Both the position numbers and the translations under genes were made by a program. From positions 1 through 24,660 of IMG/VR virus record IMGVR_UViG_3300025645_000432: a stretch of DNA of 24,660 nt, one strand, 5' to 3'. Shown one piece after another: positions 8,239-15,381 of this stretch; the first letter of the stretch is position 1, and every line of letters begins with the position of its first letter. This DNA comes from a virus. The notes under the pieces are model-generated. The model was not told the origin of the DNA, did not search any database, and worked only from the letters and a program-made list of their open reading frames with translations.

Positions 8239-8504
8239 TACAAAGCTTTTAACGTTTGTTTAGTTTTAAGCATCTTCTTAATTTCGTCTTGAGTTGGTCC
8301 CAAGGCTGCATTATCAAAGCCTAGACGCTTCATTGTTTGTTTAACATACTGCTTAGGTACACCACGTGCCATTAAATATGCGTGTAAGTGTTTCCTGTTA
8401 GTACGTCTACAAGTTGTACCTGTCTCAATATGGTCAAAGGTAACTGAACCTTTAGTACCATCTGGTAATTCTTCTGTCTCGTTGACTGCTACTATGAATT
8501 TGAT
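8238..8504 (-). CDS. 88-aa unknown protein with AUC start
   Basis: The frame is open without ATG, GTG or TTG near the ribosome site. An AGGAG lies 8 nt before an ATC at 8504-8502. The product is (M)KFIVAVNETEELPDGTKGS.., a beta-rich N-terminal half and a basic helical C-terminal half (AYLMARGVPKQYVKQTMKRL). Starting instead at the internal ATG (residue 45) would remove half the protein and has no ribosome site. The frame fills an otherwise empty 250-nt gap, and its TAA overlaps the endonuclease VII ATG, so it is clearly coding. No family is recognised. It probably belongs to the recombination/repair cluster. Confidence 0.75.
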   Translation of the reverse strand: MKFIVAVNETEELPDGTKGSVTFDHIETGTTCRRTNRKHLHAYLMARGVPKQYVKQTMKRLGFDNAALGPTQDEIKKMLKTKQTLKAL

Positions 8505-9517
8505 AAGTCACTCTCCTTTAATTGTATTTTTGCTAAACGTTTGTATTCTTCTAGGCGTTGTGTCTGACTTGAGCTGAATACAGCTATCATTCCAGACTCG
8601 GTTAAGAAGTCCAATACATCATCTAATTTCTTAGTTCTACGCATCCATAACAAGAACGCTTGTTCTATTAACATCTCTAATGCGTTACCTTCCTTGTAAT
8701 ACTCAATATAGGCTTCTCGTACTCTTGTACAAGCATCTCTATCAGAAGTGACACCCTTGAGTATAGCATAGGATTTAGCTTCACCACAAGGTTGTGAGGC
8801 ACGTTTAGCGTTTATCTTCTTAGTTGGTAAATATCTGTTAAGTAACTTACCTGAAAGTTGTGGTAATCCAGCAATGTTATCTGCACCATCACCATGTAAT
8901 AGTTGATGCCAGAACCAGCTAGTACCTCTACCAACTAATTTAGGTTTAACATTACCTACTTCTTTCCATTCAGTTTTACCATAACCTTTTACTTCGTATA
9001 TGTCTCCTGTCTTCTGCTCACAATGTAAGCCTTCTGACATCCATAAGTCTTTATCACCAGACATGATAACTGAGCTTTTTAAACCAAACTCTGCTATGCG
9101 TTCTAGTTGCATTATTGTTAGTGAATCATCAGCCTCTTGTAGCACGTTTGCTATAGGTGTGGCTATGTCTGTGTTGTAATTTGCTAAGAAGTTACGTAGT
9201 GCCGATACTCTGGCTGTCTTCTCAGGGTCAATTGATTTGTTTCGCTTCTCTTGATAAGGTTTGACAGTAGCCATTTGATTACGACCACCTTTCATACCAA
9301 GGGTAATGTGTACGTTGACGAACTCTGCACCTGCTGTAAGTCTGCAAGTCTCTATCAATTTCTTTAATTGTATTATGTTTTCTTGTAGTGATTTGTCTAA
9401 CCACGAGCATTCGTAACAACCGAAATCAGCGTCCAACTGTAGTACACGCCCTTTTACGAACGTGTTTAACAGGGAACCTGACTCGGCAGCTTGTGATGCA
9501 ATAGCTGCTAAGTCCAT
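8492..9517 (-). CDS. 5'-3' exonuclease, FEN/PIN type (T7 gp6-like role)
   Basis: The 341-aa protein carries the acidic metal sites of phage 5' nucleases: LDADFG (Asp29, Asp31), EADDSL (Glu128, Asp130, Asp131), MSGDKDLWM (Asp155, Asp157), and HGDGADNIAGLP with Asp210 and Asp213 ahead of a helix-hairpin-helix-like segment. It would degrade host DNA and remove RNA primers. The ATG at 9517 has AAGGAA 6 nt upstream. It follows the SSB-like gene, with which it shares an unusual N-terminal motif (MDLAAIASQAAE against MLDLNAISQAAV). Its final 13 nt overlap the AUC start of the next gene. Confidence 0.93.
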   Translation of the reverse strand: MDLAAIASQAAESGSLLNTFVKGRVLQLDADFGCYECSWLDKSLQENIIQLKKLIETCRLTAGAEFVNVHITLGMKGGRNQMATVKPYQEKRNKSIDPEKTARVSALRNFLANYNTDIATPIANVLQEADDSLTIMQLERIAEFGLKSSVIMSGDKDLWMSEGLHCEQKTGDIYEVKGYGKTEWKEVGNVKPKLVGRGTSWFWHQLLHGDGADNIAGLPQLSGKLLNRYLPTKKINAKRASQPCGEAKSYAILKGVTSDRDACTRVREAYIEYYKEGNALEMLIEQAFLLWMRRTKKLDDVLDFLTESGMIAVFSSSQTQRLEEYKRLAKIQLKESDLSNS

Positions 9518-9526
9518 GAGTATTCC

Positions 9527-10330
9527 TTAAAAGTCTACTTCGTCATTTGATTGTACTGTTTCTGCTGGCATCTCTGGTGCTTCATCTAAATCGATGTCGT
9601 CAGGTGCTACCACTTGCTTAGTACGTGAGTCTTCCCAATCTAATCCAGCCATGATTTTCTCTTGGTCCCAATTCATAGATTCTTCAGTCTCGTTATCTTT
9701 ACCAGCATTCTTGACGTAAGTTCTATCGTTATGGATAGATTCCCACATAGCCACAACCTGTGCGTCTGATACTGATTCGTTTTCCCATAAGAATAAACGA
9801 ACTGCACCCATCAACTCTGGTACTGTGATGTTTACTAAGTCACCTTCATCGTTCTCACGTTGAGGAGTGTCGTAGTTCTCTAGGTTTACATAAGTCTTTG
9901 CATCTGCACCTGTCCCGACTACGTTGTGTACTACCTTAGCTTTGAATGGCTTACCAATCAAGTCTACGAAAGTCTGAGCTGAACCACCTGTGGCTGTGTT
10001 GATTTGCTTGAATAATTTCTTATAGTTGGATGTAGCTTTAACACCTTTGTTGAAGAAGATTTTAACTTCGTGCGGTACTAATTTGTCACCCATCTCTTGA
10101 ATGTGCTTCTTGTGTAACAATTCGATTACAAGGTAACCTTTCTTAGCTGGCTTGTAGCCTTTAGCTAAACCTACTGCATCTGGTGCATGGCGACCTAGCT
10201 CTACGTATTCACGGATACGACCTAGTGCTGGTCCTTCTACTGCTACTGCTTTTACGAAATCACCAGAACTATCTACTGAAGTGTTGTCTGATTGTACTGC
10301 GGCTTGGCTAATTGCATTTAAGTCTAACAT
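9527..10330 (-). CDS. Probable single-stranded DNA-binding protein (T7 gp2.5-like role)
   Basis: The 267-aa protein has a beta-rich, basic middle (GLAKGYKPAKKGYLVIELL, EVKIFFNKGVKATSNYKKLF) and ends with a strongly acidic tail finishing NDEVDF. An acidic tail with terminal Phe is the hallmark of phage SSBs such as T7 gp2.5, where it docks on polymerase and helicase. Position between DNA polymerase and exonuclease supports the role. No OB-fold signature can be proven by eye, so the call is inferred. AGGAAT precedes the ATG. Proteins in this slot in related phages are often called hypothetical or SSB. Confidence 0.62.
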   Translation of the reverse strand: MLDLNAISQAAVQSDNTSVDSSGDFVKAVAVEGPALGRIREYVELGRHAPDAVGLAKGYKPAKKGYLVIELLHKKHIQEMGDKLVPHEVKIFFNKGVKATSNYKKLFKQINTATGGSAQTFVDLIGKPFKAKVVHNVVGTGADAKTYVNLENYDTPQRENDEGDLVNITVPELMGAVRLFLWENESVSDAQVVAMWESIHNDRTYVKNAGKDNETEESMNWDQEKIMAGLDWEDSRTKQVVAPDDIDLDEAPEMPAETVQSNDEVDF

Positions 10331-10351
10331 GTTTTAATTCCTATTGTTTGG

Positions 10352-12577
10352 TTAGTGCTTTACTGTCATATCGTAAAGGTCTGCACCTACTTCCGTTTCT
10401 GCTGGGAAGGGTACTGCTAATTTGAGTTCAGGGTATGCGTTATTGAATACCTCTGGAACGGTCTCTAATATCTTGTGTACTGCTCTGTATACAGGTGTTA
10501 TTGCTTCATCGTTCTTGCCATCTAGTAATAAGCAATCATGTACTGAGTTTACTAATAGAATATCACCACCGAAGTAGTCATTTTCTACGAAGTATCTCCA
10601 CACTTTGCCTAACATAGTTTGCATTACGAAGCCGCCTTCTCCCTGCATCGGGTAATTCTTACGTTCAGTAGGCGAGAAACCAGTGTACTTGCCTGATTTA
10701 TGCATAAAGTCAGGCGTGATTCCTTGTCTCCATTTATACATTGTACCAGTTGGTGAATGCCATACAGACTCTTGTTGATTGAAAGCAATTCCTCCGTGGA
10801 ATAGTTTGGAATCAGTGCGGGTTGCGTTATCGTTGATATGTCGTTCCAACATCTCATCAAATCGTTGCACTGTTGGATAGAGTATTCCCTCTGCTTCGAT
10901 AAGAGCTTCCACGTCAGCTTTTGACATTCCTGTAGCTTCCACAATAGCAGATACTCCTGCACCGTAAGCTCTCTGGAATGAGAATCCTTTTGCTCCTGTA
11001 CGCATGGCTCCGTATTTTTCGTCTCCTTCCACCTTACATTTGTGTAGGACGTATTCATATTCTTCTCCTAGTTTAGTTGCTAGACGTTTACAGTGAAAGT
11101 CTACACGGTTATTTAAATCTTCACACAGTTGTACATCTTTCGTTAACATACCTTGTATTACAACTTCTAACTGTGAGTAATCTATCTCTGCCATACGTCC
11201 TTCAGTACCAAATCGAGAAGTAAACATTCTCTTAACTTGTGATGTACCTTTACGTGGTAATGTTTGTAAGTTAGGGTTACTACTACTCATACGACCTGTC
11301 ACTGTACTAGTGTGGTTTAGGCTATGATGTATTATAGAATCTTCCCCTAACAGCGTGAGCATACCTTTACGGTTGCCCTTGTCATCTTCTGTCCAATAGT
11401 ATGTACTTAAATCTTTGTGGCACGACGTGTACTTTGCGAGCGTATTAGTGAATGGAATACCTCTAGTCGATAACGCCTCAATTGTGTCTGCGTTAGTTGA
11501 ATATAGTATCCCTCCCTTCGCATCTGTAGCTGCCCCTGCCCAACGTGGATTAGGGGAAGTGTAACCAGCGAAAGTAAAATAATGGTCCTTAATAGAACCT
11601 TTTGGCTTTGTCTTATCGTCGATTTTAACATTCTTAAATTTCCCCTCGCCTTTCTTTAGGCCAGATTTGTATATTATTTGTTGTCCCTCGTCGTCTAGTG
11701 CTGGTTCTAGTACTGTTTGTTGTACATATACCATGTCACCAGCTTCATTTAGGTTAGGTGTCCACTTACCATACTTTATTGTACCACCGAATATTAAGCA
11801 TGATTTCATCTGAGGGCTTCCCCAGTTAAACTCTACTTCTTCAGGTAGTTTAGGTATGAAGCTCTCTAATTCCTCTGATGCTTGTGCTACTGCTGCTGCA
11901 AGATTCTCTCTGTCTTCTTCTGCAATGGTTTGGTCAACGAACATGCCGTTATATTCCATCTCAGTAGTTGCACATAGTCCATCAAAGCGCATACGTAGCA
12001 TAGTCTTAAATTCTTTGGGCATAGTCTCGTTCATACGCTCGACTTGTCCCATCATGATTAAGAAGGTGTTGTCTACATCTCCGACTATATCTTCACCGTC
12101 ACCGATTAAGTAGTCTGTTAGTAGTCCACGAGGTATTTCACTCGTTAGTGCACCGTTCTCCCACATTTCTTTTACAGCATCAATCTTACATCCACCACCG
12201 TATTGTTCGGCAACCATGTTCATTGATACCATCTGTACGTCTTGTGTCATACCACCGAGCATATACTCAGCGTATTGGCCATCATAGATACGTACACCAC
12301 GTTTGAATGCTGCTACTAGGGCAGGCTCTTTCCACACCCATAGTAAATCAAACTTTATATTGAAACCATTTATAATGTCACCTTTCTGTAGCTGGTTTAT
12401 TAGCTCTACTGGTAATACATTATCTCTATGGTATTCAGTGTAATACTGTTCTTGTGCTGGGTTTCTATTCCACTTCCAGCCTATTTGTACGACATAGTTA
12501 CGTTCGTCAAATGGACCAGCCAATCTTTTGTTTAAGCGGTGATTCTCCACTTCTAAATCAAACGTAAATATGTTCAT
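10352..12577 (-). CDS. Family-A DNA polymerase (T7 gp5-like)
   Basis: The 741-aa protein (T7 gp5 has 704) has a 3'-5' exonuclease domain followed by a Pol I palm. Exonuclease motifs are FDLE (Asp7, Glu9) and NGFNIKFDLLW (near 70-80). Polymerase motif A is MAEIDYSQLEVV (Asp466), motif B is RTGAKGFSFQRAYGAG (Arg526, Lys530, Tyr538), and motif C is VNSVHDCLLL (His680-Asp681). It replicates the phage genome with the separate helicase and primase. An insertion of lysine-rich sequence near residues 280-335, between exonuclease and palm, is where T7 has its thumb and host thioredoxin-binding loop; whether this polymerase uses thioredoxin cannot be judged. The start overlaps the previous stop codon. 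Confidence 0.97.
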   Translation of the reverse strand: MNIFTFDLEVENHRLNKRLAGPFDERNYVVQIGWKWNRNPAQEQYYTEYHRDNVLPVELINQLQKGDIINGFNIKFDLLWVWKEPALVAAFKRGVRIYDGQYAEYMLGGMTQDVQMVSMNMVAEQYGGGCKIDAVKEMWENGALTSEIPRGLLTDYLIGDGEDIVGDVDNTFLIMMGQVERMNETMPKEFKTMLRMRFDGLCATTEMEYNGMFVDQTIAEEDRENLAAAVAQASEELESFIPKLPEEVEFNWGSPQMKSCLIFGGTIKYGKWTPNLNEAGDMVYVQQTVLEPALDDEGQQIIYKSGLKKGEGKFKNVKIDDKTKPKGSIKDHYFTFAGYTSPNPRWAGAATDAKGGILYSTNADTIEALSTRGIPFTNTLAKYTSCHKDLSTYYWTEDDKGNRKGMLTLLGEDSIIHHSLNHTSTVTGRMSSSNPNLQTLPRKGTSQVKRMFTSRFGTEGRMAEIDYSQLEVVIQGMLTKDVQLCEDLNNRVDFHCKRLATKLGEEYEYVLHKCKVEGDEKYGAMRTGAKGFSFQRAYGAGVSAIVEATGMSKADVEALIEAEGILYPTVQRFDEMLERHINDNATRTDSKLFHGGIAFNQQESVWHSPTGTMYKWRQGITPDFMHKSGKYTGFSPTERKNYPMQGEGGFVMQTMLGKVWRYFVENDYFGGDILLVNSVHDCLLLDGKNDEAITPVYRAVHKILETVPEVFNNAYPELKLAVPFPAETEVGADLYDMTVKH

Positions 12578-12810
12578 TATACTATCCCTACTACTTCGTT
12601 ATTTGTTTCAAACCAGACATGTGCACCACATGATAGTGGTTTATCTGGTCTATATACGAATCTACCGACTTCCTCGCCATCTTTCATGATGACTGCTGTG
12701 TTGGTATACTCATTTGTTTTATATGTCTTACACGTAAGTACAGGCTCTTGTGTACCGTTCTTACGGTTAGCTTTAATCACATGTTGGTTTACGTGTATGA
12801 TTGTTTTCAT
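12577..12810 (-). CDS. Small unknown protein ahead of DNA polymerase
   Basis: I use ATG 12810, which overlaps the TGA of the holin-like gene (ATGA), giving 77 aa. The sequence is beta-rich and soluble: KTIIHVNQHVIKANRK at the start, a middle of TYKTNEYTNTAVI, and a distinctive YRPDKPLSCGAHVWFET near the C-terminus. I recall similar small proteins ending in a PLSCGARVW-type motif next to DNA polymerase in marine podoviruses, without known function. It ends on the first base of the polymerase start, so the two are probably translated together. Confidence 0.72.
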   Translation of the reverse strand: MKTIIHVNQHVIKANRKNGTQEPVLTCKTYKTNEYTNTAVIMKDGEEVGRFVYRPDKPLSCGAHVWFETNNEVVGIV

Positions 12811-13151
12811 TTCTTTAATCTCATCCCAAATGCTGTTAATACACAGATACCTAACCAATATTGGTAGAAGTCTGGCATGGTTGCTAGTACTACAAAACCT
12901 TGTTGAATATGTGGGGCTGCTGCTGGAAAGAACGAAGCTATTGCTGGTATAGATAATACTATTGTCCAGTACTCGTCTTTCAATGAGCCACGCATATCAC
13001 CTACCATTACTATGGCTAGTGCTGCTTCTTCAGTATCAGCATTCATAATACGCTGTACTTTCTGTTGTTTGATTGCTGTCTTGTTGTCATGTCGTTTTGA
13101 CAGGTAGTTAGTAACTGGTGATACTAATCCTGCTAGTAGTTTTGCTATCAT
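12807..13151 (-). CDS. 3-TM holin-like membrane protein
   Basis: The start is ATG 13151, with AGGAG 8 nt upstream; a GTG directly before it is less well spaced. The 114-aa protein has a short N-terminal amphipathic segment, a charged middle (SKRHDNKTAIKQQ), and two hydrophobic stretches: YWTIVLSIPAIASFFP near 65-80 and YWLGICVLTAFGMRLKK at the end. A weaker hydrophobic region lies at 44-52. The KDEYWTIVLSIP..MPDFYQYWLG pattern resembles the GTA-type 3-TM holin family. Holins set lysis timing, but this gene sits in the replication module with no endolysin beside it, so a different membrane role is possible. Confidence 0.6.
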   Translation of the reverse strand: MIAKLLAGLVSPVTNYLSKRHDNKTAIKQQKVQRIMNADTEEAALAIVMVGDMRGSLKDEYWTIVLSIPAIASFFPAAAPHIQQGFVVLATMPDFYQYWLGICVLTAFGMRLKK

Positions 13152-13183
13152 CACTCTTGCTCCTTTGTTAATTTAGTTTATGA

Positions 13184-13206
13184 TAGGCACTCATACAGAA
13201 TGCCTA
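13184..13206 (-). other. Intergenic hairpin upstream of the holin-like gene
   Basis: Nine-base arms (13184-13192 and 13198-13206, one G-U pair) enclose a 5-nt loop. The hairpin sits in the only intergenic gap of the replication module, between the 79-aa gene and the holin-like gene. There is no T-run after it, so it is not a standard rho-independent terminator. RNA processing or a terminator for a phage polymerase is possible. Confidence 0.5.
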
Positions 13207-13212
13207 GTAAAA

Positions 13213-13452
13213 TTAAATTGCGCAGGCTCCTCCTGAGCAACCTTCTTCCATTTCTTCTACACCTTCTAGCGGTGTTTCTTCATCTTGACCGAATAGATAG
13301 TTGGAACCTCTGACGTAACTCTTACCAACACGGGGAGCTACGTACTTGAACCAATGGTTATCTGACATCTCTTCAGGCTTCCACATAGTAACTCCGTTAC
13401 GAGTCACTCTGTAGCCATCACCTGACATAGTGAAGTCATCCTTAGAATCCAT
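13213..13452 (-). CDS. Small acidic unknown protein
   Basis: The protein has 79 aa. The N-terminal half is KDDFTMSGDGYRVTRNGV followed by a TMWKPEEM segment. The C-terminus is acidic and ends in EGCSGGACAI, with two cysteines four residues apart. The ATG at 13452 overlaps the end of the metallophosphoesterase gene by 11 nt. No family, membrane segment or signal is recognised. The C-terminal cysteine pair might bind metal or form a disulphide; that is speculation. Confidence 0.65.
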   Translation of the reverse strand: MDSKDDFTMSGDGYRVTRNGVTMWKPEEMSDNHWFKYVAPRVGKSYVRGSNYLFGQDEETPLEGVEEMEEGCSGGACAI

Positions 13453-14446
13453 TTAGAACTCCTGTCCAGCGTCCATGTGCGTCCAATTCCATCGGGATTA
13501 AGCGAGGAATAGAATCAATAATGGCTGAACAGCCTAAGATAGGTTTCTTAGGAAATAATTTACCATAGGCGAAGGCCAAGGCTTTAGGGTCGATTAGGCA
13601 ACCAGAGATGATAGTCCAATACAAGGCTGAAGAAGAACTACGGTATTGAATTTCAAACTTACCGTGTTCGTGGCCTTCCACTATACTTACTCTCTCATGT
13701 GCAGCATTGTTCAGCGTGTCCCCTGCTGATTGATGCTGAAAGATAACGTCTTCACCATTGGGTAGTGTAACACGATGCTTATCTTTCCAGTCCCAGCCTT
13801 GACCTTCTCCCTGTGGAAAAAGAACTTCGCGGTATGGTTTGATATACTCTGCTGGTATACCTGATTTAAACGCTCTGCGATAGACTAAGCTACCGTGATT
13901 ACTATGACAAATATCCATGACAGGGAATACTCTCTCAAGCTCCTGTATGAACACTCGTGCTTTAGTCAACTCAACACCCGCAGAATCCAATGAAGGGTCT
14001 GAGTCGTGCATAGAGAGCGCGTGACCATCTGTTTCGTCACCCAAGTTAATAACACGGGTTGGACGGATTTTAGCTGCTACTGCAATTAAGAAATTGACAG
14101 CGTCAGGGTGGTTATATGGGGCGTGTTGGTCAGGAATAATAAGTATCCGACTGTTGCGCTTCTTCTCACTTTTTACTTTAACTGTACGGTCATCATCTGT
14201 GATGGATGGTTTACGTAGTGTTACTTCTGATTTGATTACTAGGTCTACTGCGCCTGTACCAGCATAAGGTTGTCCATTCTTTTTCACAACTTCAGTCATG
14301 TGTCTACGCCAGTAGCGTACTAACTGTGGTGATACTTCTACGCGTCCTAATGACGATAGGTATGCTGCTGCTTCGAAATCGTTGTTACCGTTATCAAAGG
14401 ATGCCATTACTTCTTCGTTCTTAAATAAGCTTCTAATTTTAGCCAT
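13442..14446 (-). CDS. Calcineurin-like metallophosphoesterase with N-terminal HTH region
   Basis: The 334-aa protein has the metallophosphoesterase metal-site series: PDQH (Asp106, His108), NLGDETD (Asp137), CHSNHG (Asn183, His184), FQHQS (His239), and GHEHG (His259, His261). The first 95 residues form a separate, basic region; FEAAAYLSSLGRVEVSPQLV near 24-43 looks like a helix-turn-helix. Similar phosphoesterases are frequent in T7-like phages, and their substrate is unknown (nucleotides or DNA ends are usual for the fold). The third motif is SNHG where many members have GNHD/E. It overlaps its neighbours by 8 and 11 nt. Confidence 0.87.
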   Translation of the reverse strand: MAKIRSLFKNEEVMASFDNGNNDFEAAAYLSSLGRVEVSPQLVRYWRRHMTEVVKKNGQPYAGTGAVDLVIKSEVTLRKPSITDDDRTVKVKSEKKRNSRILIIPDQHAPYNHPDAVNFLIAVAAKIRPTRVINLGDETDGHALSMHDSDPSLDSAGVELTKARVFIQELERVFPVMDICHSNHGSLVYRRAFKSGIPAEYIKPYREVLFPQGEGQGWDWKDKHRVTLPNGEDVIFQHQSAGDTLNNAAHERVSIVEGHEHGKFEIQYRSSSSALYWTIISGCLIDPKALAFAYGKLFPKKPILGCSAIIDSIPRLIPMELDAHGRWTGVLNGF

Positions 14447-14810
14447 TATGTTTCTCTATTTTCTTTGATGAATAACGGAGTTTATTCATTTCATAGTCTA
14501 CTGTGTTACCGTCCTTACCAGCACCATTTAAAGCACCATATGCACGTACTAATGACTTAAAGGCATTGCCGAAGTCAAAGTCGTTTGCAAATACATCACG
14601 TATAACATCTTCTGTTTCTACTGTCTGGTCATTAATGACTAGTGTGTAGTATGCGGACGAACCGCCATTGGATTTGATTGGTTTCATTTTAGTTTCTTCT
14701 TTAACCATAGGATTGGCTTCTTTATTAAGAAGTGCTTCACCAAAACTGTAGCTACGTGTATTAGGGCAATAGTAAACAATATCATCACTAAGATTACTTT
14801 CACAAGACAT
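14439..14810 (-). CDS. Unknown replication-module protein
   Basis: ATG 14810 is preferred, with AGGAG 9 nt upstream, giving 123 aa; an upstream GTG (14816) is too close to the ribosome site. Residues from about 42 on (MKPIKSNGGSSAYYTLVIN.., then FANDFDFGNAFKSLVRAYGALNGAG) resemble a small family I recall in T7-like phages beside helicase and polymerase genes. The function is unknown. The N-terminal 40 residues look like an extension, and an internal start at the MKPIK methionine is possible. It overlaps the ClpP-like and phosphoesterase genes. Confidence 0.7.
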   Translation of the reverse strand: MSCESNLSDDIVYYCPNTRSYSFGEALLNKEANPMVKEETKMKPIKSNGGSSAYYTLVINDQTVETEDVIRDVFANDFDFGNAFKSLVRAYGALNGAGKDGNTVDYEMNKLRYSSKKIEKHNG

Positions 14811-15381
14811 CTCCACATTCTCCTATGTACCTGTCACCAAGTATAGCTTTTACTGTACGTATAGGTATATATGATATGTTTTCTGGTGGTGTCATTATAG
14901 TTACACCTACTAGATAGAATATACTCTCTTGTGAGTATCCATATGAATACAAGGTGTTTCCCCATGAACCCATTAGGTCTCTAATCTTCTGTGTTGACAA
15001 ATACCTTATTGTACCATCGCTGTACGTAGTATACGGTGAATGTGCACCTACTCTCGCACCTATGTCAAAACAAATTCGTTTAGCACCAAATACTAGGTAT
15101 ACACCTGCCGATAGTGCTCTACGTACTTTTACTAATACATTCTTAGAGCGTATACATTCTGCTAATGCATGACCTTCAGTTACAGAGCCGCCACCAGTGT
15201 TTAGTATAATCACGTCACCATGTTCGATAGCTGCGCATACGTTGGTTGCTGTTACGCCATGCTCTATTAAGCCAATACGTATCTCTTTAGCTTCTACAAA
15301 TACACTACTTACAATTAGTACTACACCTAACCATACTATTAGCACAGCTTTCCATATACAGGGTGGGTCATTACGTTTCAT
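14800..15381 (-). CDS. Membrane-anchored ClpP/crotonase-fold protein
   Basis: The 193-aa protein begins with a basic segment and a hydrophobic stretch (KAVLIVWLGVVLIVSSVFVEA, residues 11-31), a signal anchor or signal peptide ending VEA. The rest has the ClpP/crotonase fold landmarks: NTGGGSVTEGHALAE (oxyanion-type glycines, 61-75), ALSAGVYLVFGAKRI with candidate catalytic Ser91, and GARVGAHSPY with candidate His114. It resembles the periplasmic ClpP-like proteins of COG3904 type rather than cytoplasmic ClpP. It would act at the membrane or in the periplasm. Its ATG overlaps the helicase TGA, so it is co-translated with replication proteins, which is odd for a periplasmic protein. Confidence 0.8.
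   Translation of the reverse strand: MKRNDPPCIWKAVLIVWLGVVLIVSSVFVEAKEIRIGLIEHGVTATNVCAAIEHGDVIILNTGGGSVTEGHALAECIRSKNVLVKVRRALSAGVYLVFGAKRICFDIGARVGAHSPYTTYSDGTIRYLSTQKIRDLMGSWGNTLYSYGYSQESIFYLVGVTIMTPPENISYIPIRTVKAILGDRYIGECGDVL

Noticed and set aside
10624-11058. 144-aa minus-strand frame inside the DNA polymerase gene
   Set aside because: It is a shifted frame of the polymerase palm region, whose motifs B and A are intact in the main frame; the product has no recognisable features.
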